Notes: generated from the letters alone by a model not told the origin. Positions 23,080 through 34,139 are shown, counted from the stretch's first letter. The stretch: DNA of 64,000 bases from Cornus controversa (GCA_026545225.1 CM048850.1:29894257-29958256); one strand, 5' to 3'. Made by a program: numbers and translations.

Positions 23080-23590
23080 CCAAAATCTTCAGCAAATTCC
23101 AGTGAAGACTTAATTACAAGAATCCATGAGATTCCTAAAAGACATAATTGATTTTAATCTAGATCTACTCCTAGAATTACTTCTCAAGCTTAAGAAACAA
23201 AACAATTTCAATAGCAACAATTTGCACAAAGTCAGGATTCCACACCACCATTAGATGAAATTGAATACCACAATCTCATCAATTCCAGTGAAGACTAAAG
23301 CGCGGTGGACCGAGAAAGGTGTTAAGCTTTGAATCAAACAAGTTGACTCGATTCACTAACCAACTACACAATTACCCAACACACGATGAATCTGTCAGAC
23401 TACATTATTGTACGAAGAGATAAGAAGGCATCTTTCTCTAATAGTGAAAAGATAAGAAATAATCTTCCTTTTCTCTTTAATTTTAGTCTGTTCTTTTGTA
23501 TCAGATGTTATCCTTCATTTTCTATAAAAGGATTAGGGATTGAGTATTGGAGGCATCGAGTCTTTCGTATCAGAGCAAGGTTGTAAAAAA
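23080..23590 (+). mobile_element. Endogenous pararetrovirus, plus-strand segment
   Basis: This is collinear, in opposite orientation, with 31100-31560. First comes the degraded end of the viral ORF that precedes the intergenic region (about 23085-23300). Then comes the intergenic promoter with CTATAAAAGG at 23522-23531, then the start of the leader with GAGTATTGGAGGCATC. The segment stops where it meets minus-strand reverse-transcriptase sequence. It belongs to Caulimoviridae by comparison with the coding part at 24.1-30.7 kb. Coding frames are interrupted by stops. Confidence 0.75.
23522..23531 (+). promoter_or_regulatory. Viral pregenomic-RNA TATA box, copy A
   Basis: CTATAAAAGG followed about 30 bases later by GAGGCATC, identical in layout to the copies at 23771 and, inverted, near 31130. 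Known caulimovirid promoters have this layout upstream of the leader. Confidence 0.65.
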
Positions 23591-23770
23591 TCCAAGAGTG
23601 GTTTGACTCGTATGATAACATTAGGATCCCTTAGTTTTAAACTACAGTATCATGGACTACGTGACCATAAAGTTAAAGGATCATCATTGAATTTTAATTC
23701 AAGAAGTTTGTATATCCAGAATGTTTCACTAAGGACATTTTCTTCTGTATCAGATCTTATCCTTCATTGT

Positions 23771-23780
23771 CTATAAAAGG
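23771..23780 (+). promoter_or_regulatory. Viral pregenomic-RNA TATA box, copy B
   Basis: This is the second copy of the TATA box created by the 249-bp tandem duplication. It is followed by the same leader start. Confidence 0.65.
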
Positions 23781-23849
23781 ATAAGGGATTGAGTATTGGA
23801 GGCATCAAGTCTTTCGTATCAGAGCAAGGTTGTAAAATATCTAAGAGTG

Positions 23850-24111
23850 GTTTGACTTGTATGATAACATTAGGATCCCTTAGTTTTAAACTACAGTATC
23901 ATGGACTACGTGACCATAAAGTTAAAGGATCATCATTGAAGTTTAATTCAAGAAGTTTGTATATCCAGCGTGTTTCACTAAGGACATTAATGTCACCACG
24001 CTTAGTTGGCGCAAAGTCTTGATGACATTTGAATTTATGTTGTTCTAATAACAGGATGGTAATCAATTCATTGTTTAGACTGAGTCCAGTAGATGCTATA
24101 TTAACATGCAT
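23850..24111 (-). pseudogene. Pararetroviral reverse transcriptase, N-terminal piece only
   Basis: On the minus strand this follows the protease and matches the stretch that opens the reverse-transcriptase domain in caulimovirids (DPLTLW, then LRDPN and VKPL). It ends abruptly at the inverted junction, where the frame runs into the complement of the viral promoter. The catalytic part of RT and all of RNase H are absent from the window. A partial second copy lies at about 23602-23739 within the tandem duplication. Confidence 0.65.
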
Positions 24112-24129
24112 AGGAGGATAGGAATTAAA

Positions 24130-24420
24130 AAATTAGTTCCTAAAAGAAAATCCCCATGCATAAAAGGAAAACATAGGAATAATAAATTTATTATTGTTTA
24201 ACCAAATCGCTACCTTTTTGGCTTTGAATTGGATGGTGGTTTCTCCTCCATCAATACCTTTAGCATAAATAGGATGTTTCATCATCGTCCATTTTTCTTG
24301 TGGGAGTGCATTCCAACAACAACAACTAATTGTTGCTCCAGTATCGATTAATGTACAAAGTTTATAAGGTTTATATCCTGAGAAATTAAAACTTCCTAAA
24401 ATATATGTATATTTTTTCTT
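24130..24420 (-). pseudogene. Pararetroviral aspartic protease
   Basis: The minus strand encodes the retropepsin active-site motif IDTGATIS at about 24326-24352, followed by flanking sequence typical of caulimovirid proteases. In relatives this enzyme cleaves the viral polyprotein. Stop codons occur upstream and downstream, so it is a relic. It lies between the movement-protein remnant and the RT fragment. Confidence 0.72.
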
Positions 24421-24559
24421 TCCTTGTGTAGGAGAGAAAATGACATCTTCTTTTCCTACTTGGAAGTGATAGATATGAGAAGATTTTATATCTTCATGTT
24501 TTGTGAACTTGTTCTAGGTAGAATTGGAACTTGAACATTTTTCATTGCGACAGGTTCTT

Positions 24560-24915
24560 TTGTACTATGATCTCCTTGTTTAAAAGAATGAGAAGGTCTC
24601 TAAAGCTTAGTCTTGAGAATCTTTTCCAGTCTTGTTGAGCTGAAAAATCTTGTTGCAAATATTTTTAGCAACTTGTTTGTTTTTATTGTGTACATTATTG
24701 GTTAAGTATAAATTTTTTCTTGAGGCTTGGATTTCAATGATATTTGGAGCTTTCAAAAGTTTCTGCTTTGTGACATTCTTATTAGCCAGTGTCTTGGGAT
24801 TTCAAGATCTGACCAATTTATGAATCTAGGCTGTATTTCAGTATCATATGGCCTAGACTCAAAGATTTCAACCAGTTTCTTATCTAGAGGTTTAGTTGAT
24901 GTTTCAGTTGTTTTA
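24560..24915 (-). pseudogene. Pararetrovirus, movement-protein C-terminal side and linker
   Basis: This minus-strand coding remnant has an open frame at 24753-24915 and several stops after it. It lies directly left of the gypsy LTR and should continue the movement-protein region on the right side of that LTR (28.2-28.9 kb). No diagnostic motif is present, so assignment rests on position. Confidence 0.45.
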
Positions 24916-26379
24916 TGTAATACCCCGGAAAATTTAGGTGTCAATTTAATCTCTTTACATTATTACTTTATTTTATTAATTCATGTGAAATGTTTTTTTT
25001 TATATAAATTATCATTGTAGGTGAGTTGCTTGTCTTTTATACATGCATTTTATCATTTTATGTGAATTGGTATTAATTGTGTGTTATTTTATTTAAATGT
25101 TTTGGGTTGAGCTAGGGAGGAATTTGGGCTAGGATGAGTGGGCTAAGGTTATGTTTAAAATGATGGGCCTAGGGTTGTAATAATATTTTTATTGCTATTG
25201 TTAGTATTATTAATTTGATTTTTTTAATTAGTTTGAGGAAAATAAATAAAAGAATAATTAAAACAAAAAGGAAAAGAAAAGAAGAAGAAATTAGGGTTGC
25301 CGTTGTTTTACGCACAGAACTAAGAGCGAGTAAACGAAAGAGAGAAGGGAGTGACGATCGGGTGAACAAGTTGATTCGTCAGGAAAAAGGCAAGTTTGAT
25401 TCTTCTCTTCCCCTTTGAATCCGTATGCATAGTCTAGGTTTGAGGATTGTGTTTATTTTGGAAATTTATATATAATTTTTTTTTTTTTCTGTTGATAAAT
25501 TTTGTGAGAATTAATTATGCTAATTGTATAGATATGTTGCTAGAAATTTGTATGCATTTAATTATGAAATTAATGATTTTGCATGCTAAGAATAATTCTG
25601 TGGATTAAACATTAGGATTTTGGAGTTTTGGTACTGTTTTAGAATATTTTTGCATATGTATATACATGTATATATGATTGTATAGGTGGGTGTATATATA
25701 TACGAACATGAAATTTGGGTGTACTGTGTTTATCATTTTTGAGGGATTTTGTTCCGATTAAAAGGTAGATCTTACTTCCTAGAACAATCCTTGAAAGTTT
25801 TGTTATGAACCGTTGGGTAGATTGACGGGAAATTGAGTTTAAAATTTTAGATTTTCGAAACTTGAAATTGGGCGTTTTTGATTTAGTCCGCGAGAGGGGA
25901 TAATTTTGGTACCAATACGTAGCTTAGATCGATACGAGTTCAATGGTATATTCATATGCGCGATTCGGTGCTCGGAAGTGATCGGAAAGTGATCGGGAAG
26001 CTCGGCCTCCATTGTTGGCCGCTGGAGCTTTAGCCGAGGAAGAAGGAAGAAGAAAGAAAAGAAAAAAAAAAAAAAAAGGAAAAGGGGCCACGCGTTCGCC
26101 GGCGCGTGGGGGCGCGTGCCACCAGCTCCGGTGGCCGAAAAAATTATTTTTGGGGCCCACTCTCGGGGGCCCACCTCTGGGTCCAATATGGGCCCATTCC
26201 GAATTGTTTTGATATTTATTTTGTATTTTTGAAACTTTTGGGAAAACTTGAAAATCTGGAAAAATCATTTTTTAAAAATACTTTTATAATTCTAAAAATT
26301 CCAAAAATTTTATGTCAACTTCCTGAGAGCTTAAGGGGCTTGGAGTTTAAATTTCATAGCAAAATGTTTTACCATTGTC

Positions 26380-26760
26380 TTTAAATTAATTTTTAAAGTG
26401 TCTAAAAACTGGATTTTTCAGCCTCTTTAATTTTAGAAAATAGTTAGAAATTTCCAAAATTTCCAAAATTTTTACTGTAGCTCTATAGAGGCTAAATACA
26501 CTTGGGTTTAAAGTTTCAACTCAAAATAATCTTTCCTTGCTGCTCAATTGATTTTTAAAGTGTCTAAAAGTTGGATTTTTCACTTTCTGTAATTTTAGAA
26601 AATACTTCTGAAATTCCAAAAATTTCCAAAATTTTTCTGTAACTGTTTAGAGATTAAATGACCTTGGGTTTAAATTTTCACCTCGAATTGAGCTTCCCTT
26701 GGTGTTAAATTAATTTTTAAAGTGCCTAAAAGTTGGATTTTCACCTTCTTTGGTTTATTA
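26380..26760 (+). repeat. Three-copy repeat of about 162 bp within the LTR
   Basis: The phrase TTTTTAAAGTGTCTAAAAGT recurs near 26390, 26552 and 26714, each followed by TTGGATTTTTCA-like sequence and a TCCAAAATTT run. It is a diverged LTR subrepeat. Confidence 0.7.
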
Positions 26761-27118
26761 AAAATGTTTTTAAATTACAGAAAATTTCAGAATATTTTCT
26801 TAGTGTTCTTAGAAGTGAAATAGGCCCAGAAACCTAGATAAGAGTAAGTTTAGATCCCCTCGGAGATTTGAGTGCATTGGAGGTTGGTTTGGGGAATTGT
26901 TTCCTCTAATGGATGTTAAATTATTTTGATTTAATCGATTGTGTTTATTATATATATAAATGCACATGGGATACTTGATTATAGTCTACTTGTGAACGAT
27001 TTGTCTTATGATGATAATTTCATGTTGGATGATTTGAAATAACGTTTGTGCAAATTTAAATCATAATGCACCTTGTTATTTTATATTGCATATTGGGATG
27101 TATCTATGCATTTTATTT

Positions 27119-27420
27119 TGGCATGTAAGGATTGCCCGGCGTGTCAGGATCGCCTATACCTAATAAGGTATCTATGTATTTTATTTGGCATGTAAGGATT
27201 GCCCGGCGTGTCAGGATCGCCCATACCTAATAAGGTATCTATGCATTTTATTTGGCATGTCAGGATTGCCCGGCGTGTCAGGATCGCCCATACCTAATAA
27301 GGTATCTATACATTTTATTTGGCGTGTTAGGATCGCCCATACCTAATAAGGTATCTATACATTTTATTTGGCGTGTCAGGATCGCCCATATCTAATAAGG
27401 TATCTATATGTGTATGCACA
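27119..27420 (+). repeat. Tandem array, three 67-bp units then two 49-bp units
   Basis: GGCATGTAAGGATTGCCC units start at 27120, 27187 and 27254. They are followed by shortened GGCGTGT(T/C)AGGATCGCCC units at about 27321 and 27370. The shortened units lack one of two internal near-duplicates (GATTGCCCGGCGTGTCAG), which suggests slippage or unequal exchange. A degenerate unit remains near 27535-27600. Confidence 0.85.
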
Positions 27421-28199
27421 TGTTTTCTTTATTTTGAACTTAAAGAATGTGTTCATTGTTGGATGATAAAGGTGTGTTGGAACAATGTATAAGATGATTT
27501 TACTGCTGAAAACATGATCTAAATAGGAAATGACTAGTATGTATATATCTATACCTATTAAGGTATCAAAAGATTTAATGATGGCATGTTAGGATTGCTT
27601 AAACTTGATATTATTTTATATTATGTTTATTTCTGCTGAACGTAAGGAACGTGTTCACGTTTGCATAATAAGGGTTTGGGTGGAATATTATAAATATTGA
27701 CTGTTGTTTTGGAAACACGAAACTGGGTAAAAGAATAACTTGTAGGTTAAATCTATAAACTTATTTTATGTCCCTTATACTGAGGGTATGTATATTGGTT
27801 CTCTGATTGGGATGTAGTAGATAGAACTTGCTCGTGGGTTTAACCCACTTTGTTGATATTTCAGGTTTCAAACAGGTTCCACCGCGAGGATAGAGTTTTA
27901 GGGTTTGGTTGTAGCAGACGTCTCATCTCATCAGTTACAGGGTATGAACTTGTCTTCTTCAAGAGTCATACTATGAACTTTTGAGACTTTGATTGTTGGT
28001 ATTAATTTTAGAATTTAAAAACTTTTGTTCTTTCTGGTTAAGGGGTCCTTGGGTTACGGGACTTCCAAATTGTATTACCAGAATATATGTATTTATTTAT
28101 CAATTATTTCAGTTCAATGGGATTTCTGTTCAGCTTTTAGCAATTATTCTATTTCTTTCTTTTGCATCTATGCTTGTTGTTATCAGTGGTTAATATTCC

Positions 28200-28938
28200 T
28201 CAGGTTTTGTGTATGAGACTGGCCACCTCATGCGCGAAATTTTTTGGGGGGTATTTCATTTTAGTTCATGGAGAGTTTTCCAATGAATTGATAAATCACT
28301 TGAATTGTGTTTTATATCTGTTTCTTTGTTGAATCCCGATTGTTATAGAATCTTCAAAATTTGAATCATTTATGGAGATCAACGCCATTAACGAAATTTG
28401 ATTGTACCCCTCCAATTATAGCTTTTAGAGGGTCAAGAAAACGATTATCCATAACAACTGCTAAGATGGGAGTATCTATCCCTTGTCTAAACAGAGCAGT
28501 TATTTTAATTTGAATCATTCCAATATGGATATATCTGATTTCTGGATACTTTCGTTACCATTGTGCTACTTTTTGTCTGTCGAACAAGGTTAGTTTGACT
28601 GTGCCTTCTGAAGAAAATTTTGCTGTATTGTTTCCACTAAATTGTTCAAAAACTCTTGCTGAGAAAAATTTGAACTTAGATGTTTTATATATATCTTCCT
28701 TCTTTGTTACTTGTAATTTTCCTAGTTTTTCCAGTTGTTCTTCTTCTGTGAAGATGGCTTCTTCGCCTATTACATCTCCTAGTCTTAGGTTTTGGGTTTC
28801 ATTATCATGACTTTCCAGATTTATCATGAAGATTAAATCTTCTTCATCACTTTCGACTTCATAAAGAATTTCTTCTATGTCAGAAATTTCTTCTCCATAT
28901 AGAATTTCTAGTTCTTTTTCTTCAATCATTTTGATCAT
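28200..28938 (-). pseudogene. Pararetroviral movement protein (30K-type), disrupted
   Basis: The minus strand begins with an acidic stretch (28938-28800) and runs into a region whose order of residues around 28529-28380 (HIGMIQI, then TALFRQG and DNRFLDPL) matches the 30K-superfamily movement protein core of Caulimoviridae. Known members line plasmodesmata and let virus pass between cells. A stop ends the first frame at 28555 and more stops follow. Finding it downstream of the coat-protein/zinc-knuckle region is the order reported for Cavemovirus and Solendovirus, and the reverse of Badnavirus or Petuvirus. Confidence 0.7.
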
Positions 28939-28949
28939 CTTTTTAGTTC

Positions 28950-30739
28950 CTTGGCCTTTCCTAGGACATTGAGGAGCTATATGACCTTCTTCATTACAAA
29001 TTTAACATTTGCAATTTTTCATTTTTGAAGAACTTGTATTTGCTTTACATTTTCTTACGTATTTTTTCTTTTTAGAAAAAGAGTTTTTCTTTTTCCAGTG
29101 TTTTCATTTAAACCTTTTCTTTTTAGGATTCCTTCTTTTTGTAGTGGTTCCACATCCAATTTTCCAGCCTTTTTTTAAAACTGTCGCAACATTGTTGACC
29201 GTATTTGGTGTTGCTAATTTTATTTTTTACCTGTTTTTTCACTTTTACTTCTAAACACTTGTTAGCCATAGTATTAGAATATAATTGATACAAAAACCTA
29301 AATTATCCATCTTGCCAATCTTTGCGAGCCATTTTGGATAATTTTTATGAGCTAATTAATCCCATGGGCTAGAGAGTTTGTGAAAGAATTGCTCTGACCA
29401 ATATGTATTTCTTGGTGAGTCTACCAAAAAATAATATTTTTTAAAATTTGTGACATATTTCTCAAATTGACAGATATCACATAATTCTAGTTTAGAAAGA
29501 ACATAATTTGCATCTTCCTGCAAAAGTGGTTCTCCTGCATATCCGCACATATTTTCTTTAATAATTTTGACAAAATCTCTAAAAATGTCATCAAAAGAAT
29601 TAAAGTTAGCAAGTAAAGCAGTTTTTTGTTGCTGTCCTTCATTGGATTTTTCCCATTGTTTAAGCCAACTTAACACATCTCCTTTAAGTGTTGCCGTTAT
29701 ATAGTGTAATTTTTTTTCTTTAGTCCATTTATCTTTATAGTTTGTTAGAAGAATGGACGTGGATTGTGACCAATCATCTATAGCCTTTTCTTGATCTTTG
29801 AAATGAATTTTCTAGGGATCAAGATAAGTCCCATCTTGGGCTACTGTTTGTTTATTGAGATCATCATTTCTAGAATAGGTTGGATTATGATCGGTACTTG
29901 GGCCTCCATCTTCTTTCTTTTTCCATGATTCTTCATTAGTATTCCAGTCACCTAATTTTCCTGGATCTAATGGTTCATTACTTTTTCGTTTTCTCTAAGA
30001 TGTTGGTTAATCTTTTTTCTTTTCTTCTGATTCTTCTGATTCAGAATCAGTTGAGTTGCTTAATACGTTTGCTACGTATTTGTCGTCTAAAGATTGATTA
30101 TCTTCATCATCAGATAGTAGATTTATCTGATTATTAAAATGCGCTAATAGTTCTTCATATTGTCTGGATGTTTCTCAAATCTAATTTACAATATGATTTC
30201 TTTCCTGAATTAAAAGTTGTGGATCTTTGTAAATTTCTCTCCGGTAATCTAAGATTTCTTCAAAATTGTCATATTCATTTTTATTAAACCTTTTTTGTTG
30301 TGAGTTGGTTTGAAATTCAAACGTTAGAATTTCTTCAATTCCATAATATAACCTAGGGATTTTGGTATCTCCTGGGTTATTCATTCCATCGATGTTTTCG
30401 ATTTGGATGCTTTCTATTTTCTTTAGTAGAGGCTCAAGCTTTGCTTTTGTTTCTATTGTGAGATCAAGATCTACCTAAGTATTTAAATTATTGATCTTAC
30501 TATATTGTTTTCAATAGTGGCTCAATACAGTCGAGTTGTTTCTCAACATAATTTTGATGAGTGATTTGATAGTTTTGGTGTTTTTTATTCCAAGAACTTA
30601 TCATATCTATTACTGAATTTATACTGGCACTAATTATGCTTAGATTATTATCATATCGTTTGATAACATGATTATATTCTTCACAATTCTTATTAAGCCA
30701 TGTACAGATGCATTCAACATCTTTACTGGGTTCTGTCAT
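28950..30739 (-). pseudogene. Pararetroviral coat-protein region with zinc knuckle, disrupted
   Basis: Broken minus-strand frames at 30739-30500, 30384-30181 and 29676-29356 together cover a caulimovirid coat-protein region. The central piece has the WLKQWEK and FKKYYF residues and composition of the capsid core, and the region ends in a CCHC zinc knuckle at about 29015-28965 (CxxC, GHxxxxC). The knuckle itself contains an in-frame stop. Several further stops and a frame change are present. In relatives this protein packages the viral DNA. The region starts about 390 bases after the minus-strand viral promoter. Confidence 0.75.
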
Positions 30740-31140
30740 ACTATTGATAATGGTTCGTAAGACCTCCTATTACTTTACTGTTTCTGGTCCTAAAACCAGG
30801 TTCCTGGATGCCCAAGTGTCTTATATATGACAAAGGCAAAACAGGAAATATGGGCTTAGAAACAAGTAATAAGCATATGCGATTTATATCAACTAGTAGA
30901 AAACAAAATACAGAAAGATTTGAATGAGACTGTAAATAGATTAATGCAAGATACTTACAAAGTACTCGAACTGATTTTTTACAACCTTGCTCCAGTTTAC
31001 AGATAGTTCACCACTCTTAAATATTGAAAAGAAAACTCTTACTTACAGGACACACATACAGAAAATATTTTAAAAGAACAAAAGCTTAAAACGAAAAACT
31101 CGATGCCTCCAATACTCAATCCCTTATCCTTTTATAGACA
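30740..31140 (-). promoter_or_regulatory. Viral promoter and leader, minus-strand copy
   Basis: On the minus strand CTATAAAAGG (near 31138-31129) is followed by GAGTATTGGAGGCATCGAG and a leader of about 350-390 bases before the coat-protein frame. This leader contains a stretch of about 100 bases (roughly 30990-31090) that is missing from both plus-strand copies. Confidence 0.65.
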
Positions 31141-31359
31141 AGGAAAGATAAGATCTTATACAAAAAGAACGGCCTAAAATTAAAGAGAAAAAGTAAGATT
31201 CTTTCTTATCTTTTCACTATTAGAGAAAGATACTTTCTTATCTCTTCGTACAATAATGTTGTATGACAGATTCGTTATGTGCTGGGTAATTGTGCAGTCG
31301 GTTGGTGAATCGAATCAGCTTGTTTGATTCTGAGCTTAACACCTGTCTGGGTCCACTGT

Positions 31360-31900
31360 GCTTTAGTCTTCAGTTAACTGGCGTTGATGAGATTGTGGTA
31401 TTCAATTTCATCTAATGGTGGTGCGGAATCCGGGCTTTGTGAAAATTGTTGCTGTTGAAATTGTTCTGTTTCTTCCACATCGAGAAGAAATTCTAGGGGT
31501 AGATCTAGATTAAAATCTATTTTGTCTTTTAGGAATCTCATGGATTCTTGTAATTGAGAAGAGTTATGTTCATAATTAATGGGTAGCTCTGTTATGAATA
31601 ATCTTCTTCCATCGTTGACGATGAATGGTGGTATTGCACTTCCATGGATTAATTGAGCTGTCTGCTTGAGATGGAGGAGACTTTGAACAAAATATTGAGT
31701 AATACCAACATTCTTGACTAGTGCTTCAGCAGAGTTGAGTGGATCTTGCTCAAATTCCTGTTCTTCAGCAGTATTGAGTGGATCTTGCTCAAATTCCTCT
31801 TAATCCTCCATAGACCAATGTTCATGGTTTATAAGCAAAGTAATTTTTGGTATACCATCAAACAAATTACTGATATCACGTCTTCTCTTTTTTTTGTCGA
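31360..31900 (-). pseudogene. Pararetroviral ORF preceding the intergenic region
   Basis: A minus-strand coding remnant lies immediately upstream of the viral promoter, so in the circular genome it is the last ORF. It contains a 39-bp (13-codon) tandem duplication at about 31725-31802. Its end matches 23085-23300 on the other strand. In Caulimoviridae this position holds the RT polyprotein end or a transactivator-like ORF; I cannot tell which. A stop near 31800 interrupts it. Confidence 0.5.
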
Positions 31901-33349
31901 AACCTCAATTTGACTAATGTGAGTTTCAGTCTCCCTTCTTCTTTCTTTCTAATGATTAGTAAGGGTTGTTTAAATAAATCCTAAAGCTAACTTATCCTTT
32001 TCCCCTTATCGGCTTTACTCCATAGCCTTTCTTGGCCGGTGGCTTGAATAATATAAAATAGATGCTCTTTGTCTAAGTTGAATATTTCATGAAATGTATA
32101 GTTATTGATAATGATGATTCATGAAGTTATTCATCTTATGTTTTACTTAATATTCTAACATGCTATTGCTATCATAGTTAGTGCTATGTAAGTTGAATGT
32201 ATTTAATGCTAGAAATATTTTCATGGGTTCCAAACTTTAGGTACATCTTTTGGAAGTTTAAGTAGCCGTCCTCAAATAGTTGGGAATAGACTTTGTTAAA
32301 TTAAGTTGAGTTGTAGCGTTTGGAAGTTTAAGTGCTCGAATATTTAGCATAATCTTTCTATATTTTTTTTCTTAAGTTTTAGACTTGTTCATAGATATTA
32401 AGAATTCTTAAGATGCACAAATATTATTAGACATTGTTTTCCTCATTCTGTAGAATCTTACAATCCTTGATCTGCTCTTATGATCTTACCTGATCTTGAA
32501 GAACCCTCATCAATCCAACATGGTTCCAATTTCAACAACCTTAGGTTTATATAATTTCTCTTATAATAGAGATATACATTGATCACTTCACTTCACCCAT
32601 CCTGTTTAGTTCTTATGAAAAATTAAACCATCAACTTTCTTCTTTCTCAAACTATGTATCACATCTGTGTACAATGTCATTTAAATTGAATTTTATTTAT
32701 ATTGCATTACTATCATTCTAATTTGTATTACGCTGCTCAGGTGATTGTTTTATACATTGTTGGATTTTTACAGCTCAACGGCTCACCATAGCAAAGTTCC
32801 CTCATCCATTGCTTAGATGGGCCAGTTTCAAAGAAATTCTAGATTCTGTTCCTCATTGTATGTGATGCCCAACAGAGGCAATGTAAGTTTACAATTTACT
32901 TAATGAACATGAGTATACGGTCCCTGTTGCCTGGATGTAATTTAGAATCTTACCCGTATCTCCATTTCACAGATATACTAAAAATATCTGTATTGCCAAG
33001 ATTTGTTGTGTCCTCTTTGATTGTAACTAGACATTGAGATTGCTATTTAGATAATCAATTGATATCAACCCGCAGTATAAGATCAGTGGAAAGAGTTCAT
33101 CTCCCTATAGTTCCAGCAAGCGATATGGACAGAATTATTGTTATTGCAAGTCTTTCAGCTTCTAGACAAAAAGTTCTGTAGTGCAACCAGAATGCATTTC
33201 TGTTTTTAAGCTCTTTCAAATCGATATGTTGTGATCTTGTTCCAATCTCTATCTAATCCCTCCCTCCCTCCATCTTTCTCTCTCTAACTTGTGAAGATCT
33301 GTTCTCATCTTCACTTTAATCTCTTGGGTATTCTCTCTCTGTATATCAA
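31901..33349. other. Intergenic sequence, no gene recognised
   Basis: From about 31910 onward the sequence loses resemblance to the viral block. The region 32140-33250 is ordinary AT-rich DNA with short frames. A CT-rich stretch at 33250-33345 resembles a plant 5' UTR leading into the candidate exon at 33350. Confidence 0.45.
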
Positions 33350-33458
33350 ATGTGTGTAATAGCAGACAATCCCAAGGTCATTGATGTTGTGTCGCCTTTG
33401 GACTTTGAAGCGCCTCTCGTCTGCAAGACTATCATTGCACTCGTCACTAATCGGAAGG
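33350..33458 (+). CDS. Candidate first exon of an unrecognised gene
   Basis: After a CT-rich leader-like stretch, an ATG at 33350 opens a 36-codon frame of balanced composition (VIDVVSPLDFEAP, then CKTIIALVTN). It ends at a good donor, GG|GTAAGAAT, after 33458. I do not recognise the protein and find no matching downstream exon before the Pack element at 34052. It may be a real 5' exon whose gene was disrupted, or chance. Confidence 0.25.
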
Positions 33459-34051
33459 GTAAGAATACGTGGCTACAATTCAATTTCCCTCCTTTTCCAT
33501 CTTTCCAGTTCGGTACAATTTTTCAATTGATAGAACCCTAGAAATTCACTCTCTTGTATCTAATATTGTAGTTGTTGAAAATGTAGAATTTAGGGTTAAG
33601 AACTTAATATTAAAGCTCAATTTGGTTGCTTAGAAAATGTAATGGAAGAAAATATTCTCAAATTTTGAATTTTCATTAAAACAAATGTAGATTTTAGGGC
33701 TAATATTAACGCACTGTTTGGGATGCTGTGAACTTTCAACTGAATTTTCTTTTATGTTTTAAGCAAGTTTTGATGTTAGCCTCAGTTTAGTTTAGGGTTT
33801 TGTTTTTGCATGTCAAATTTTATTGGATTTGTGAGATTTAACCTGTAAATTTTGTTTTTGTTCCATTGTTCCTCTGTCCATTATTTTGATGATAATTGTA
33901 CTGTGTGCTTCTTGTTGAGATGTGTTATTCTATAGATTTCTACACTTTCTTGTTTATAACTTAGAATGAAATATGTTAATTTAGATGCATTTTTTTCCTT
34001 GAATGTTAAATATAACATGCTATTAAATCCTTCATTTTTGAATTTTTTTTA
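33459..34051. other. T-rich sequence, no gene recognised
   Basis: The composition (T-rich, several TTTAGGGTT words) would suit an intron following the candidate exon, but no acceptor plus exon is visible. Confidence 0.4.
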
Positions 34052-34139
34052 GGGACAATTTACTTTTTGACTAGTTAATTTTGCATAATTCAAAATACGA
34101 AAAAGTATTGGATGAAAAAGCCACTTAACAAAAATAATT

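Larger units (their letters stand above)
23491..23988 (+). repeat. 249-bp tandem duplication of a viral rearrangement junction
   Basis: The two copies, 23491-23739 and 23740-23988, are nearly identical and offset by exactly 249 bp (for example CTATAAAAGG at 23522 and 23771). Each contains the plus-strand viral promoter and leader start followed by the beginning of the reverse-transcriptase region in minus orientation. The duplication is therefore younger than the inversion. The long open frames on both strands here are chimeric artefacts. Confidence 0.85.
24916..28080 (+). mobile_element. Ty3/gypsy-type solo LTR inserted in the pararetrovirus
   Basis: It starts TGTAATACCCCGGAAAA at 24916, a common start of long chromovirus (Tekay/Del-like) LTRs. 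It carries three diverged units of about 162 bp at 26380-26760, a tandem array at 27119-27420 and a late GGTTCCACCGCGAGGA block. The right end is less certain; I place it at GTATTACCA near 28080. There is no gag-pol, so it is a solo LTR, and no clear 5-bp target duplication is seen. Viral minus-strand coding remnants lie on both sides, so the LTR is the younger insertion. Small open frames inside (for example 25839-26268) are not genes. Confidence 0.7.

Noticed and set aside
23540..24022. Two similar plus-strand frames of 77-78 residues
   Set aside because: They span the viral promoter and the complement of RT sequence, and are artefacts of the inverted, duplicated junction.
25839..26384. Frames of up to 115 residues in both orientations
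   Set aside because: They lie inside a gypsy LTR, include a poly-A/GGCC low-complexity stretch and have no domain.
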